Under the pieces are notes generated by a model. The model saw only the letters and a program-made list of their open reading frames with translations, was not told the DNA's origin and ran no database searches. The position numbers and the translations under genes are program-made. This document shows, one piece after another, positions 23,609 to 33,692 of a stretch of DNA of 64,000 nt (the stretch's first letter is position 1; each line of letters opens with the position of its first letter). This DNA comes from Psococerastis gibbosa. Taxonomy: Eukaryota > Arthropoda > Insecta > Psocodea > Psocidae. The DNA lies in NCBI GenBank assembly GCA_963971405.1, contig OZ020488.1, positions 31,763,089-31,827,088 of the forward strand, in the 5' to 3' direction.

Positions 23609-23766
23609 GACTATACCATCAGTCCTTCTCAGGACATAGCCTGATGATGGGGGTAGCACCCACTCCCGAAACGTCGCCCCCTTCCCCTGACAATGGGCTC
23701 CGCCCTAATCATAGTTCGATGACTATGAGGCCCATGCCTCAAATGACTATTAACACAACAGGCAAT
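23609..23766 (+). CDS. Candidate host-gene internal exon (Ser/Pro/Met-rich)
   Basis: A pyrimidine-rich tract ending TTATCAG precedes position 23609, and GTAAGT follows 23766, giving good acceptor and donor sites. The 158-bp interval is open in one frame for 52 codons after two carried-over bases. It encodes a low-complexity peptide with MMGVAPTPETSPPSPDNG and MRPMPQMTINTTGN. Its GC content and lack of stops contrast with the surrounding AT-rich DNA. The composition resembles the disordered part of a transcription regulator. I cannot name the gene, and no neighbouring exon was found. Confidence 0.4.
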
Positions 23767-23784
23767 GTAAGTCCAACTAAATAA

Positions 23785-26134
23785 GCTTCTGTTTAGCGGA
23801 CGATTAAAAGGGGACTGCAATAAACTGAATCAACCAATTCGCTGCTGTATTGTAACCAATCGGCAGGCTACTTGATTACCATATACAGTAGATAACCACA
23901 TAGCAGAGATGAATATGGAAATGTGCAGTAAATAAATATTTTTCAGGTATAATAAAAAATGAGCAAATAACTTGCGAGCCCGTGCAAGTCGGCAGTTGAG
24001 GGAAAGGTTGCGATGGTCGCTGATAAGCCGCGAGCAAAAGAAGTCAACGGGTAAAACAAACGGCTCCGCCATTTTTTTCGCAAAGAAAATGCACTCATGG
24101 TAAAAGGAAGGGCCCATTGATCATGGTTTATGGCGCAGTTTCAAGAAATGTGGCAGCCATAAGCTGCATTAATAATGTTGAGACGTACACTGTCAACTCG
24201 AAGCGTTTTCCCTTGTTCTTGAAGATACGAGGGACGTCTTCCCAAGTTTTTGGTGGTCAGGGGAAACTGGAGGGTGCTTGGATTATACATGTATGTACAA
24301 TGCTTCTACTTCCTCTTCTTCTTCTTCTTAATTTCTCCTCTTTTCTTTTAGGTCTTCCTCTTCTTTCTCTTCGTCTTGACTTCTTCACCCTCTCCTTGAC
24401 CTCTTCACCTTCTTCTTAACCTTCTTCTTCTTCTGCTTCCTTTCCCTTTCCTTCTTCTTCTTCTGAGCTTTCGTCGTTCGCACCACCACTCTCCAGACAT
24501 CCCGGTACTCGGTCCTCTTCCGACACCGACATCTTGTGCAGGTCACTTATCTCTTCGTCCATCGGTTCCCTGGCGTGCCCTGCCTCCATTCTCGCTCTAT
24601 ACGGAGTTTGGAGCTCGCTGTTGAGGCCTTCGCTCCACGTGTCCAATCAACCGAGTTCTTTGAGCTTTTACAATGTCTTCTTTTCTTTTTCTTATACTAT
24701 CCCTCAAATCCTGACGTAGCGTGGTGTGCTCTAAGAGCTCAGTCTCTCACTATTACGCTCATCATGTTGTATTGTTTACATCCTTTCAAAAAGAGAAAAA
24801 ACCTCTATTATGGGGACTATCAGGAATAGGCTTTAGAAATTGGAAATGTGCGGTACATAATGTATCACGATTACATAATCACTTATTTTCAGCTGCCTTA
24901 TCTTCGTTATACAAAGGCATTGGAATGTTCCATATGAACGTTCCCAACGTTGCCAATAGAATGTTATTCGGAGCTACTCAGAGGTAAAGTAGTTAGTAGT
25001 ACTTCTGTTAAAGATAGGCGATGTGTAGCCCCATCTCCAAAGCACCATAGAAAGAATCTAAACAACGTTGCTGTTGCACATAGCTTTCTCATGGTATAGC
25101 GACAAACTAACAACCGATAGGTATTGTGCCCATTAAAATTTATGAGACAAGGGATGCGTTACTATATTGAACAACCTCTCTAATCGGGCACCCCATAAAA
25201 CTCCAGCCAGGCTCTAAAATATATTTGATGGATTTTGAGACAATGTAGAAAAACTCATAAACATGACAAGCCGGAAACTTTTGGGTAACACCTCGTATAG
25301 TTCTCACAGTTTATGAGGGATAAATTTATTTTATTGCGAAGGCCCTTCCCCTATTTATAGTGGCGTGCCATTTTTTTTACGCTAGTAAGGTCGTAAATCC
25401 CAGCGTAATTGTTAATGGCGACTGGCGAGGCGTTTGAGAGAAGCGCACATGTCGGACCGTCCATCTTACCCCGCCTGACAGTCAATTTCCCTCCGAGGGC
25501 CCCTCAATAAATATGGGCTATATCATATTTCAAGCCCCAGCGTAATCTCGCTGCATGGGAGGCTGTAGAGGACAGAGTAACGAGGGGGATTTTGGCCGTT
25601 ATGCATTTTTCTCCCCCTTTAATGGTCTCTTGTAACAGCTATCTTATTTCCGCTTCCACTCCCCTTGTAATGTCTTTATCATCGACTACAATGTTTCGGT
25701 CTTTAGGGGCTATGGTAGCTATGGTGGATTAGTTTAAAAAAAGGGCAAAGACTCAATGAAATTAATTTTTCTAAAGTCAGCCTCACTATAGACTGTGTTC
25801 TCCAGCACCCCTCAATTTATTGCCTATACCACCCTGCTTCGATTCTCGGACATAGGCAGGTCATAGGTATGCACATTGCACCGCATTGCAATACAATATT
25901 TAATTTCACAGTAGTTTTAGAATGATTAAAAATTGGACTTACTCCTCGGGATGGTTTTATTCATATGGATCATAAGTAGTACTTGGGTAAGTTTAGCCGA
26001 GGTAAGGCACTTACCGCTGATGACGCGTGCCTTCATAACCATGAAAGATATATTAGCAATTTACACTGTGACTATAAATAAAAACAAGACCAAATGTCAT
26101 GACGGTCAAGAACGAAGAAGACCTGAGCCAAGTG
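23785..26134. other. No gene recognised; CTT-rich low-complexity tract
   Basis: A CTT/TCC-rich tract spans about 24300-24480 and produces an acidic open frame on the other strand that looks like a composition artefact. The rest is unique sequence without a recognisable gene or repeat. Confidence 0.45.
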
Positions 26135-26695
26135 CATGCAGTCCTTGAGTAGCCCTCAGCAATGTGAAGCAATTGAAGTACCTAGGCAGCGCCATAGCTG
26201 TCAGCTTGGCTCAGCAGGTGAAATAGACAGCCGTATTCAGCAAGTGAAAGTGGCCTGCAATGAAAAATCCAATATCCTGGAATCTGTCAATATAAGACTA
26301 AGCATCAGGAAGCACTTCCTTAAAACCTACGTATGGAGTGTTTTAATATATATGAATGTGAAATCTGAACTATAGCAGATAAGGAACTGAAGAGGCTCGA
26401 AGCGTTTTAAATGTGGTGTTACAAAAGCGACGAACCAGCAGGAGAGACCACGTGACGAATGTAAAGTGCTAGAGGCTGTTGAACAAGAGAGGCAGCTGCT
26501 ACCGCATATAAAACGTAGAAGAGCGAACTGAGTAGGGCATTTATCAAGACACGAAAATCTGGTACACATACCATCATTGAGGGCACAGTGGAAGCAACCA
26601 ATAGAAGAGGGCGGCCGAAGAAGGAATTCACGGATCAACTGAGAGAGGAGAAGCTCGAACGTACCAAGAGCTGAAGAAGAAGGCGAAGGGCCGAG
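26135..26695 (+). pseudogene. RTE-like LINE reverse transcriptase 3' fragment
   Basis: Across frame breaks the translation reads as the RT C-terminal part of an RTE-type LINE: VKQLKYLGSAIAV, then EIDSRIQQVKVACNEK, KHFLKTYVWSVLIYMNVKSEL, KELKRLEAF and a basic GRPKKEF-DQLRE-type end. Stops and frameshifts interrupt it, so this is dead coding sequence. No 5' part of the element is present. Confidence 0.7.
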
Positions 26696-27214
26696 GTAAG
26701 GCGAGGAGTTTGAACATTTTCCCTTAATTGTTGATATACAAAGAGTACCTACAATGATTGCAGTGACAGAAAGTAAACATATTAAATGGTCTCATGCTAT
26801 TATATCACTGCATATCCTATTTAATGATCTTAAAATATTCAAGGGGATAAAATACAATAAGGGTAATTCAGTTGGCTATAAATTTCTGTCTGCAGTGGTC
26901 CTTTGAATTTTTCGAATAAAAGGAATAAATAATAAATTTGACGGGCAAAACAAATTTTATAGAAAGACTCCAATAATAGAACTCAAAATTGGATAGAGGA
27001 TGAATTGCAGCTTTAATAGGGGATGTAAGAAGTTGAATAAGCGCCCTTAGTCATCATTAGACATCGTAGTCACCTTGTTGCCTGGGCGGCCCCAATCCCC
27101 ATTCGTGACGTATTATTAGAAAATACGTTACCATTTTATGTGTATAACATTATTAGCCACAAATATAATTAATTCTCTTATAGTCGATGATAGAATGATT
27201 AAAGCCATCGAGCT
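26696..27214. other. No gene recognised
   Basis: This is AT-rich unique sequence between an RTE fragment and the 0.87-kb repeat copies. Confidence 0.45.
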
Positions 27215-28136
27215 ACAAATCGATGAACAGACAGACAGACTAACAGACATTTCGTCCCACATTTTTGTTTTTGGGACCACAAAACGTGTAAGTCCGTTCT
27301 AATTTCGATCTTGATAATATTTTGACCTTCACAAAGCTTTCCTTTTACTAACGTAAAAGAACCGGTCCGAGTTTACTCGAACAAGCTTTCCAACAATTTA
27401 TCAATTAGTAGAGTGAGAAAATGATTGATTTCACGGTAAATAATTTTCCTATGGTTAAATTTCGGATATGGGGGGGGGGGGGGGGGAATCGTCCACCTAA
27501 CGTCACTGGAGGTGACGTAAATTCTAGATAGGTCAGACCATCACATTACCACACTGCAATAATGGCAGGGCACGCAATGCATTTTGAGCGTGAATTTGCT
27601 TTTATTTTTTCAAAAAAAATTTTTGCGCAAAACGAAATAGTTTTTTTGGGAAAGTGTCCGGCTTCCTTACTCAATTTTACACCTAAAACATGCCTGAAGC
27701 TAGAAATCATCGATAGTAGGGTTTCGCATAAAAATAATTTTTTAGTCATTTTCATTAAATTTAGTTATTTTTATTTTTTTACCCCCAGAAGCAAACTATC
27801 AAGGGGCAAGCGACCCCCCGCATCTTGTCAACATTAATAACGACTACAATATACAGTATGTGAATTTAAAATAAATCATTGGAGCCGTTTTTTAGAAATA
27901 ATTTTTTTAGATTTTTTTTTCGAGTTTTTTGAGAATAAACCCCCCCCCCCCCAAATTGAGTTAGCCCAAAATAAAAATAAAATGGTCCCGCGGTATGATT
28001 TTTGTGAACCTACATGCAAAATTTCATCAAAATCGACCAAGTAGTTTGCCCGGAAATCGATGAATAGGCAGACAGACAGACAGACATAAAAAACACTTTT
28101 TTGGGTTCCTGGGACCTCAGAACGTGTAAATACGTT
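27215..28136 (+). repeat. 0.87-kb repeat: 3' scrap plus copy 5, interrupted by the Polinton
   Basis: A terminal scrap (27215-27350, GACAGACAGAC through CACAAAGCTTTCC) lies head-to-tail with a new copy that begins AAAGAACCGGTCCGAG at 27357. This copy has the poly-G tract (27470), the ACGTCACTGGAGGTGACG block and the GACA microsatellite (28071-28084). It ends at AACGTGTAAATACGTT, exactly where the Polinton starts. The expected last ~60 bases of the family are not recognisable after the right target duplication at 42321, except for GAAA. Confidence 0.75.
28131..28136. other. Left 6-bp target site duplication of the Polinton
   Basis: TACGTT here is repeated exactly at 42316-42321, directly outside the mirror-image ends of the element. 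Six-base duplications are the rule for Polinton integrases. Confidence 0.92.
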
Positions 28137-28149
28137 AGTAGATATAAAA

Positions 28150-28640
28150 GGGGGTTCCTGGGACACTTTTAGGCCACTCTTGCTTTTTACCTCCGGGCAT
28201 GGGGGTTCCTGGGACACTTTTAGGCCACTCTTGCTTTTTACCTCCGGGCATCATTATTGTTCTAATTGTACATTGTCAGCCTCCGGCTATCACTTATTTT
28301 ATACTACTTCTATGCTAACCTTGTAGCCTATAAAACCACAACACATCATATCACAGGGGGTTTCTGGGACACTTTTAGGCCACTCTTGCTTTTTACCTCC
28401 GGGCATCATTTATGTTCTTATTGTACGTTGTCAGCCTCCGGCTATCAATTATTTTATACTACTTATATGCTAACCTTGTAGCCTATAAAACCACAACACA
28501 TCATATGACAGGGGGTTTCTGGGACACTTTTAGGCCACTCTTGCTTTCTACCTCCGGGCATCATTATTGTTCTTATTCTACGTTGTCAGCCTCCGGCTAC
28601 CACTTATTTTATACTATACTTATATGCTAACCTTGTAGCC
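28150..28640 (+). repeat. Tandem ~155-bp units inside the terminal repeat
   Basis: Units start at 28150, 28201, 28356 and 28511 with GGGGTTYCTGGGACACTT, so the first unit is only 51 bp and the next two are 155 bp. Each long unit contains GTCAGCCTCCGGCTA and ATGCTAACCTTGTAGCC. The mirror array is at 41812-42302. A further partial copy of the unit (GTCAGCCTCCGGCTATCAC) lies outside the terminal repeat at about 29182-29237. Confidence 0.85.
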
Positions 28641-28735
28641 TTTCTTCTTCTTCCCTTCTCTTCTTCTTCTTCTTCTTCTTCACACAGTGTAAGGGGGTCG
28701 CCCCCTCCTGTTATCGGACATCATTCTCATTGTTT

Positions 28736-28949
28736 AAATAAATAAATAAATAAGGACTTTTTGTTCTATTACTAAGCCAACCTAGCGGAGTTAGGGCTAT
28801 AAAGCCCTCTCTTACACTCAACTAGGAAGGCCCGGGACCGCCTGCTTTACATGCCCTCCGAAGCATGACCAGAAAATGTAGCAAGTGTAGGACTCGAACC
28901 AACAACCTTTCGGGTGAAAGTTGGAGTCCGTACCACCACTCTACATGTC
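28736..28949 (-). mobile_element. tRNA-derived SINE in the left terminal repeat
   Basis: The SINE is flanked by the 14-bp duplication CATTCTCATTGTTT (28722-28735 and 28950-28963). On the minus strand it starts with a box A-like TAGAGTGGTGG and has box B GGTTCGAGTCC. It ends in TTAT/TTTA repeats. Its mirror copy is 41503-41716, so both terminal repeats carry the same insertion. Independent copies occur at 10953-11098 and, as a scrap, at 59125-59158. Confidence 0.85.
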
Positions 28950-29052
28950 CATTCTCATTGTTTCTTCTTCTTCTTCACGTAGCCTACATACCGTATTTCG
29001 GGCGATTTCGCCTCCGCAATGATTATTTATTTGATTTACATCATTTCATAGT

Positions 29053-29160
29053 TGGTATTAACTTTATCACATAGACATGCCATGTTCTAAGATTTCACAA
29101 ATTCACTTGTAAAGTAGGCCTAGTATTATTTGAATGAGGGTTTGGTCTAAACTCAGAATA
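29053..29160 (-). pseudogene. Inverted relic of the OB-like gene's 5' module and first codons
   Basis: Read on the minus strand, 29160 to 29083 matches the sequence just upstream of the OB-like gene (40800-40878), including TTTACAAGTGAATTTGTG and TCTTAGAACATGG. The first ten or so codons (MACLCDKVNT against MASLCDKVNA) then run straight into the terminal repeat and hit a stop. The rest of the gene and its 3' flank, about 490 bp in the right-hand copy, is missing here. The terminal repeats were probably once longer and included this gene on both sides. Confidence 0.75.
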
Positions 29161-29303
29161 GTGTAACTAGCTATCATAATTTGTCAGCCTCCGGCTATCA
29201 CTTATTATATACTTCAAGTTATATGCTAACCTTAAGCCAATTGTACTTGACTCATGGTTATTAATAATAGTTAATTTCGAAACTTGCATAAAACTGTAAC
29301 ACA

Positions 29304-29382
29304 TTGGTTGAGGAGCATAGTTGAAATCAAACCTTCTTCCAAGTAATACCACTTTACAAGTAAATTTGTGTGATCTTTCAAC
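29304..29382 (+). promoter_or_regulatory. 5' module of polB shared with the OB-like gene
   Basis: The text from GGTTGAGGAGCATAGTTGA through AAACCTTC, CAAGTAATACCAC, TTTACAAGTAAATTTGTGTG to the start codon aligns along its length with 40791-40875 upstream of the OB-like gene. Two unrelated coding regions sharing about 80 bp up to the ATG suggests a common promoter or leader. The function is inferred. Confidence 0.6.
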
Positions 29383-32300
29383 ATGACACCCCCAATGAAG
29401 AAAAGGAAACTGAACGAGGGTGAATATAAATGTGGAATATGTGATGGTTGCGGGAGTGAAATCATCAACACCGGTCAAACAGTTCTATGTGAAGAATGCA
29501 CATCCATCTTTAAATGTGAGTACGAGAATTCTGAACCTGTCGAAATTGCCCCAATACCAACATCTACTATGAATGGAGAGAAATGTCAGGGTTGCGGAGG
29601 GAAAATTATCAACACTGCTCAAACAGTTCTGTGCGAAGAATGCACATCCATCTTTCCATATGAAATCACACCTAAACCAACATCGACTGGGAATGGAGGG
29701 AAATGCAAGAGTTGCGGAGGTGAAATCATCAACACTACTGAAACAGTTCTATGTAAAGAATGCATATCCATCTTTCCATGTGAGTACAAGAATCTTGAAT
29801 CTGTTAAAATCCCTGAACATAAATTTATTTGTGAATTCTGTTCAGCACCTTTTACTCGAAAGTATAATTTGAAAACCCACATATTAAGCATACATATTAT
29901 TAATTGTTTCAATTGCAACGAATTATTTATGAGAGACTATTTTACTAATCATATAAATAATTGCACAATTATGAGCGGGGGAGAGCTATCTACCGATGAG
30001 AACTTTGCATGTAAAACATCTACAGCTCTAGATGGTGTTGTAAAACAATATAATTATAAAAACATGACCATACATGATCCAGTTGTTTATCTAAATAATA
30101 TGACAGGCGAGGTTGACACCATTACAACTGAAAACATAAAACTTTTAAAAGCTATTAAATGGCATGTAGCTCTACATATTGAATTTGAACGTGGACCCGA
30201 CAGCGATAAAAATTATACTAAGGCGTGGTTTCGTGCTAAAAACGAACAACTTCTCCTAAGTGATAACCCCACAATAAAATATCAACAAATGATTGAACAA
30301 ATTCTAATAAAAATAGATAAATTTCAAGCAATGGGAAGCGGGTGGGTGTTGAAATGTTTAAAAAGTTTTAGTATCTATATTGCTGAATATAATCCATGCA
30401 GTGGTAGTAGTTACATTCCTTTACCTAAAAAAATATATAACACCAAAGCAGTAATCAATATTAAAAATGAAGACCTTAAATGTTTTATATGGTCAATTTT
30501 AGCATACTTGCATCCAGTAAAGATACACGCTGAGCGAGTTCATAATTATAAAAAGTGTGAGAAGGAGTTAAATATGAAAGGTATAACATACCCAGTATCT
30601 TTACAAGTCATTCCAAAATTTGAAAAAATGAATAATATCGGAGTAAATGTGTTTGGTTATGAACAAAGATTGTTTCCATTATATTTATCACAAAGTCAAC
30701 ATTATAATAAGCTAGTAGATCTGCTTTACATAACTGAAGGTAAAAATTCACATTATTGTCTTATTAAAAATTTCAACAAACTTAATTTCTCAATCACGAA
30801 ACATAAGGAACAAAAGTATTATTGCCGTTGGTGTATACACCCCTTCAGTAGTGCTGAACGCTTACACGAACATAAACCACTCTGCTCAACACATGATCCG
30901 CAAAAAACCACATTTCCAACTAAGGAGAAAAGTATTATGAAATTCGATAAGCCACAATATATGATCCCTGTAGCATATAGAATATATGCCGATTTCGAGA
31001 GCATTCTCAGTCCCATTGAAGGGACCAGTTGTAACACTGAAAAATTATCAATGCATATACCATCAGGGTTTTCCTACGTTGTTGTGGATATCAATGGGAA
31101 TAAGTTTAAAGAACCGGTAGTTTACAGGGGAACCGATGCTGTTGATGTATTTTTGAAATCCCTATTAAATGTTAAGGATGAAATTTTAGAAATTTATAAA
31201 AATATTAAACCGGTAATTATGACTGATGAGGATAGAGAAAATTTTAAAAACTCTATCATTTGTAATGTTTGTCAAAAGCCACTAGGAGCTGATCGAGTAA
31301 TAGACCACTGCCATATAACGGGGAAATATAGACAAGCATTACATAATGTCTGTAATATGAGCAATTTTCGAACTCCAAAACATATCCCCGTTTTTATGCA
31401 TAACTTGAGACATTATGATGGACATCTTATCATGCAAGGGGTTGGGAAGCTAAAAAATATAAAAATTACATGTATAGCTAAAACTATGGAGGAATATATA
31501 GCCTTCAGTATTGGGGAGTTACGCTTTTTAGATACATACCAATTTATGGCCACCTCATTAGACTCTTTAGTAAAAAATCTTGTTGATGTGGGTAAAGATA
31601 AATTTCAAATTATGAAAACATGTTTTGTGGGTGAAAAGTTAGACTTAATGTTGAGGAAAGGTGTCTTCCCCTATGAATATATGACGCATGAATCAAAATT
31701 TAATGATGAGCATTTGCCTCCAATCGAAGCATTTTTTAGTCGATTAACTCAAGAGGAGATTTCACAAGAACAATATGAACACGCTCAAAAAGTGTGGAAT
31801 GTTTTTAACATAAAGAATTTAGGGGAATACCAAGACTTATATGTATTAACAGACACCCTTCTTCTTTGTGATGTTTTTGAAGCCTTCAGAGCCTTATGTT
31901 TCGAAAACGATAACCTTGAAATTTGTCACATGTACACAGCACCAGGACTAGCTCTTCAAAGCTGCTTAAAAATGACAAGAGTAGAAATTGAGCTGTTGAC
32001 TGATCCTAATATGCATTTGTTTTGTGAGGCTGGGATTCGCGGGGGTATAAGTATGATTTCAAAAAGATTTGCTGAAAGTAACAATAAATACTTAAAAAAA
32101 TTTGAATCAAATAAACCATCCAAATTTATAGTATATTGGGATTGTACTAACTTGTACGGACATGCGATGCGCCAATTTTTGCCTGTCAGTGGGTTTCGTT
32201 GGATGGATATGGAAGAAATTAAAAACTTTGATGTAATGCTCATACCTGACGAGGGGGATGATGGGTTTATATTGCAGGTGGACTTGGAATATCCACAAAA

Positions 32301-33411
32301 ATTGCACGACTTACATAATGAATACCCACTGGCAGCCGAACATTGTGTTGTTACTTCAAACATGATTTCCCCCTATTGTAAGGAATTTCTTGCTGAAAAT
32401 AATATATCTTTATCATCCACAATCTCAAAGCTTATTCCCAACTTAAACGATAAACACAACTATGTTATACACTATCGAAATTTGAAGCAATGTTTAGAAT
32501 TGGGTTTAAAATTAAAAAATACACATAAAATTTTAGCTTTTAAACAAAGCGCTTGGATGCGACCCTTTATCGATTTTAACACAGAAAAACGAAAATTAGC
32601 TTGTAATGATTTCGAGAAGGATTTTTACAAATTGAAAATTAATAGTATGTTTGGGAAGACAATGGAGAATGTTAGAAAACACACAAAATTAGAGTTAGTT
32701 AACACTACCAAACGAGCTAGCAAACTTATCTCATCCCCCGCATTTAAAGATTTTCAGATTTTTTCAAAAGACTTAATTGCAGTCCGCTCAAAAAAAACTA
32801 ATATTTTACTTAATAAGCCAATATTTGTTGGTCTAACCGTTCTGGAACTATCTAAGGTCGTTATGTATGAATTTCATTATAACTTTGTAAAACAAAGGTA
32901 TGGTGATAAAGCTACACTGATTTTAACAGATACAGATTCTCTGGTTTATGAGGTTGAGAGTGATGATTTATATGTTGATTTAAAGCCATACCCCCATTTA
33001 TTTGATAACTCAGTATATCCCTCAAACCATCTCTTATACAATATTGAAAATAAAAAGAAAGTGGGGACGTTTAAAGATGAGAATGCTCATTCTCACATTT
33101 TACAATGTGTTGCTTTACGCCCCAAATTGTATTCCTTGTTTGAGGAGGGAAAAGAAAAGAAAGTGGGGAAAGGTATAGTTCGCTCAACACTCAAACATCA
33201 TATTTCCCATCAAGACTATTACAATACCCTATTTAAGTCCTACAGTGTAAAAGACTCGTGTAAACCAATGTACCGTATTCAAAGTATTGATCATAAACTT
33301 TTTACAATTAAACAACAAAAACTCACTCTCAGCCCTTATGATGATAAACGGTATGTGTGTCGTAATGGAATTGATAGTTTAGCTCACGGTCATTATCGCA
33401 TTTCACTCTAA
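29383..33411 (+). CDS. POLB: Protein-primed family B DNA polymerase with zinc-finger N-terminus
   Basis: The enzyme would copy the linear element from its ends using a protein primer. The 1342-aa product has three near-identical zinc-ribbon-like units (cysteines from 17, 68 and 108), a C2H2 finger (C150, C153, H166, H171) and another Cys/His finger near 481-501. The 3'-5' exonuclease follows, with DFES at 537, HNLRHYD at 673 and YxxxxxxxD ending at D824. Between the first two motifs sits an HNH/endonuclease-VII-like segment, DHCHITGKYRQALHNVCN, at about 640-657. Polymerase motif A is DCTNLYG (D920), motif B is K1085 to NSMFGKTMEN, motif C is DTDS (D1183, D1185) and KLYSL is at 1248. The ATG at 29383 follows the shared leader module. 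There are no breaks, and it converges on the capsid gene. Confidence 0.95.
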   Translation: MTPPMKKRKLNEGEYKCGICDGCGSEIINTGQTVLCEECTSIFKCEYENSEPVEIAPIPTSTMNGEKCQGCGGKIINTAQTVLCEECTSIFPYEITPKPTSTGNGGKCKSCGGEIINTTETVLCKECISIFPCEYKNLESVKIPEHKFICEFCSAPFTRKYNLKTHILSIHIINCFNCNELFMRDYFTNHINNCTIMSGGELSTDENFACKTSTALDGVVKQYNYKNMTIHDPVVYLNNMTGEVDTITTENIKLLKAIKWHVALHIEFERGPDSDKNYTKAWFRAKNEQLLLSDNPTIKYQQMIEQILIKIDKFQAMGSGWVLKCLKSFSIYIAEYNPCSGSSYIPLPKKIYNTKAVINIKNEDLKCFIWSILAYLHPVKIHAERVHNYKKCEKELNMKGITYPVSLQVIPKFEKMNNIGVNVFGYEQRLFPLYLSQSQHYNKLVDLLYITEGKNSHYCLIKNFNKLNFSITKHKEQKYYCRWCIHPFSSAERLHEHKPLCSTHDPQKTTFPTKEKSIMKFDKPQYMIPVAYRIYADFESILSPIEGTSCNTEKLSMHIPSGFSYVVVDINGNKFKEPVVYRGTDAVDVFLKSLLNVKDEILEIYKNIKPVIMTDEDRENFKNSIICNVCQKPLGADRVIDHCHITGKYRQALHNVCNMSNFRTPKHIPVFMHNLRHYDGHLIMQGVGKLKNIKITCIAKTMEEYIAFSIGELRFLDTYQFMATSLDSLVKNLVDVGKDKFQIMKTCFVGEKLDLMLRKGVFPYEYMTHESKFNDEHLPPIEAFFSRLTQEEISQEQYEHAQKVWNVFNIKNLGEYQDLYVLTDTLLLCDVFEAFRALCFENDNLEICHMYTAPGLALQSCLKMTRVEIELLTDPNMHLFCEAGIRGGISMISKRFAESNNKYLKKFESNKPSKFIVYWDCTNLYGHAMRQFLPVSGFRWMDMEEIKNFDVMLIPDEGDDGFILQVDLEYPQKLHDLHNEYPLAAEHCVVTSNMISPYCKEFLAENNISLSSTISKLIPNLNDKHNYVIHYRNLKQCLELGLKLKNTHKILAFKQSAWMRPFIDFNTEKRKLACNDFEKDFYKLKINSMFGKTMENVRKHTKLELVNTTKRASKLISSPAFKDFQIFSKDLIAVRSKKTNILLNKPIFVGLTVLELSKVVMYEFHYNFVKQRYGDKATLILTDTDSLVYEVESDDLYVDLKPYPHLFDNSVYPSNHLLYNIENKKKVGTFKDENAHSHILQCVALRPKLYSLFEEGKEKKVGKGIVRSTLKHHISHQDYYNTLFKSYSVKDSCKPMYRIQSIDHKLFTIKQQKLTLSPYDDKRYVCRNGIDSLAHGHYRISL

Positions 33412-33430
33412 TTGTATCGCAACCCTGGAG

Positions 33431-33630
33431 CTAATTACCAGCAGAACAAACACAAATAATCTAACTAAGTGATTATAATGACATTGATTTCTTTTAAAAT
33501 ACCTCACCCTAATTGTAAATGATTGTAAGGCTCTTAGAACTAATTACCAGCAAACATTAATAACCTAACTAACCTTGTGTTGGAGGTTTATCTTAAGTGA
33601 TTATAACGACATTGATTTCTATTAAAATAC
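33431..33630. repeat. Imperfect direct repeat between the convergent polB and capsid genes
   Basis: CTAATTACCAGCA, TAACCTAACTAA-type text and AAGTGATTATAA.GACATTGATTTC occur at 33431-33502 and again at 33540-33630, the second copy with about 20 extra bases. The block lies in the only spacer between the two tail-to-tail genes. It might take part in termination or simply be a duplication. Confidence 0.6.
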
Positions 33631-33692
33631 ATGTATTATAAAATTGTTATATCATTAAATGGTTTACATTCATTTACCGGATATCAAGGGTT

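Larger units (their letters stand above)
28137..29052 (+). repeat. Polinton left terminal inverted repeat (916 bp)
   Basis: It mirrors 41400-42315 base for base by eye, except C at 28352 against the G expected from 42100. It contains tandem units (28150-28640), a CTT tract and a SINE. The inner edge is sharp: the two sides diverge after CATTTCATAGT. Confidence 0.92.

Noticed and set aside
24300..24646. Acidic Glu-rich open frame on the minus strand
   Set aside because: It is produced by a CTT/TCC low-complexity tract and has no other support as a gene.
28266..28630. Repeated 71-72 aa open frames in the Polinton terminal repeats
   Set aside because: They follow the 155-bp tandem unit and lack protein-like features. 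They are by-products of the repeat.
28201..28640. CRISPR-like array (regular 155-bp units)
   Set aside because: The units are whole tandem copies with no unique spacers, and the context is a eukaryotic transposon.
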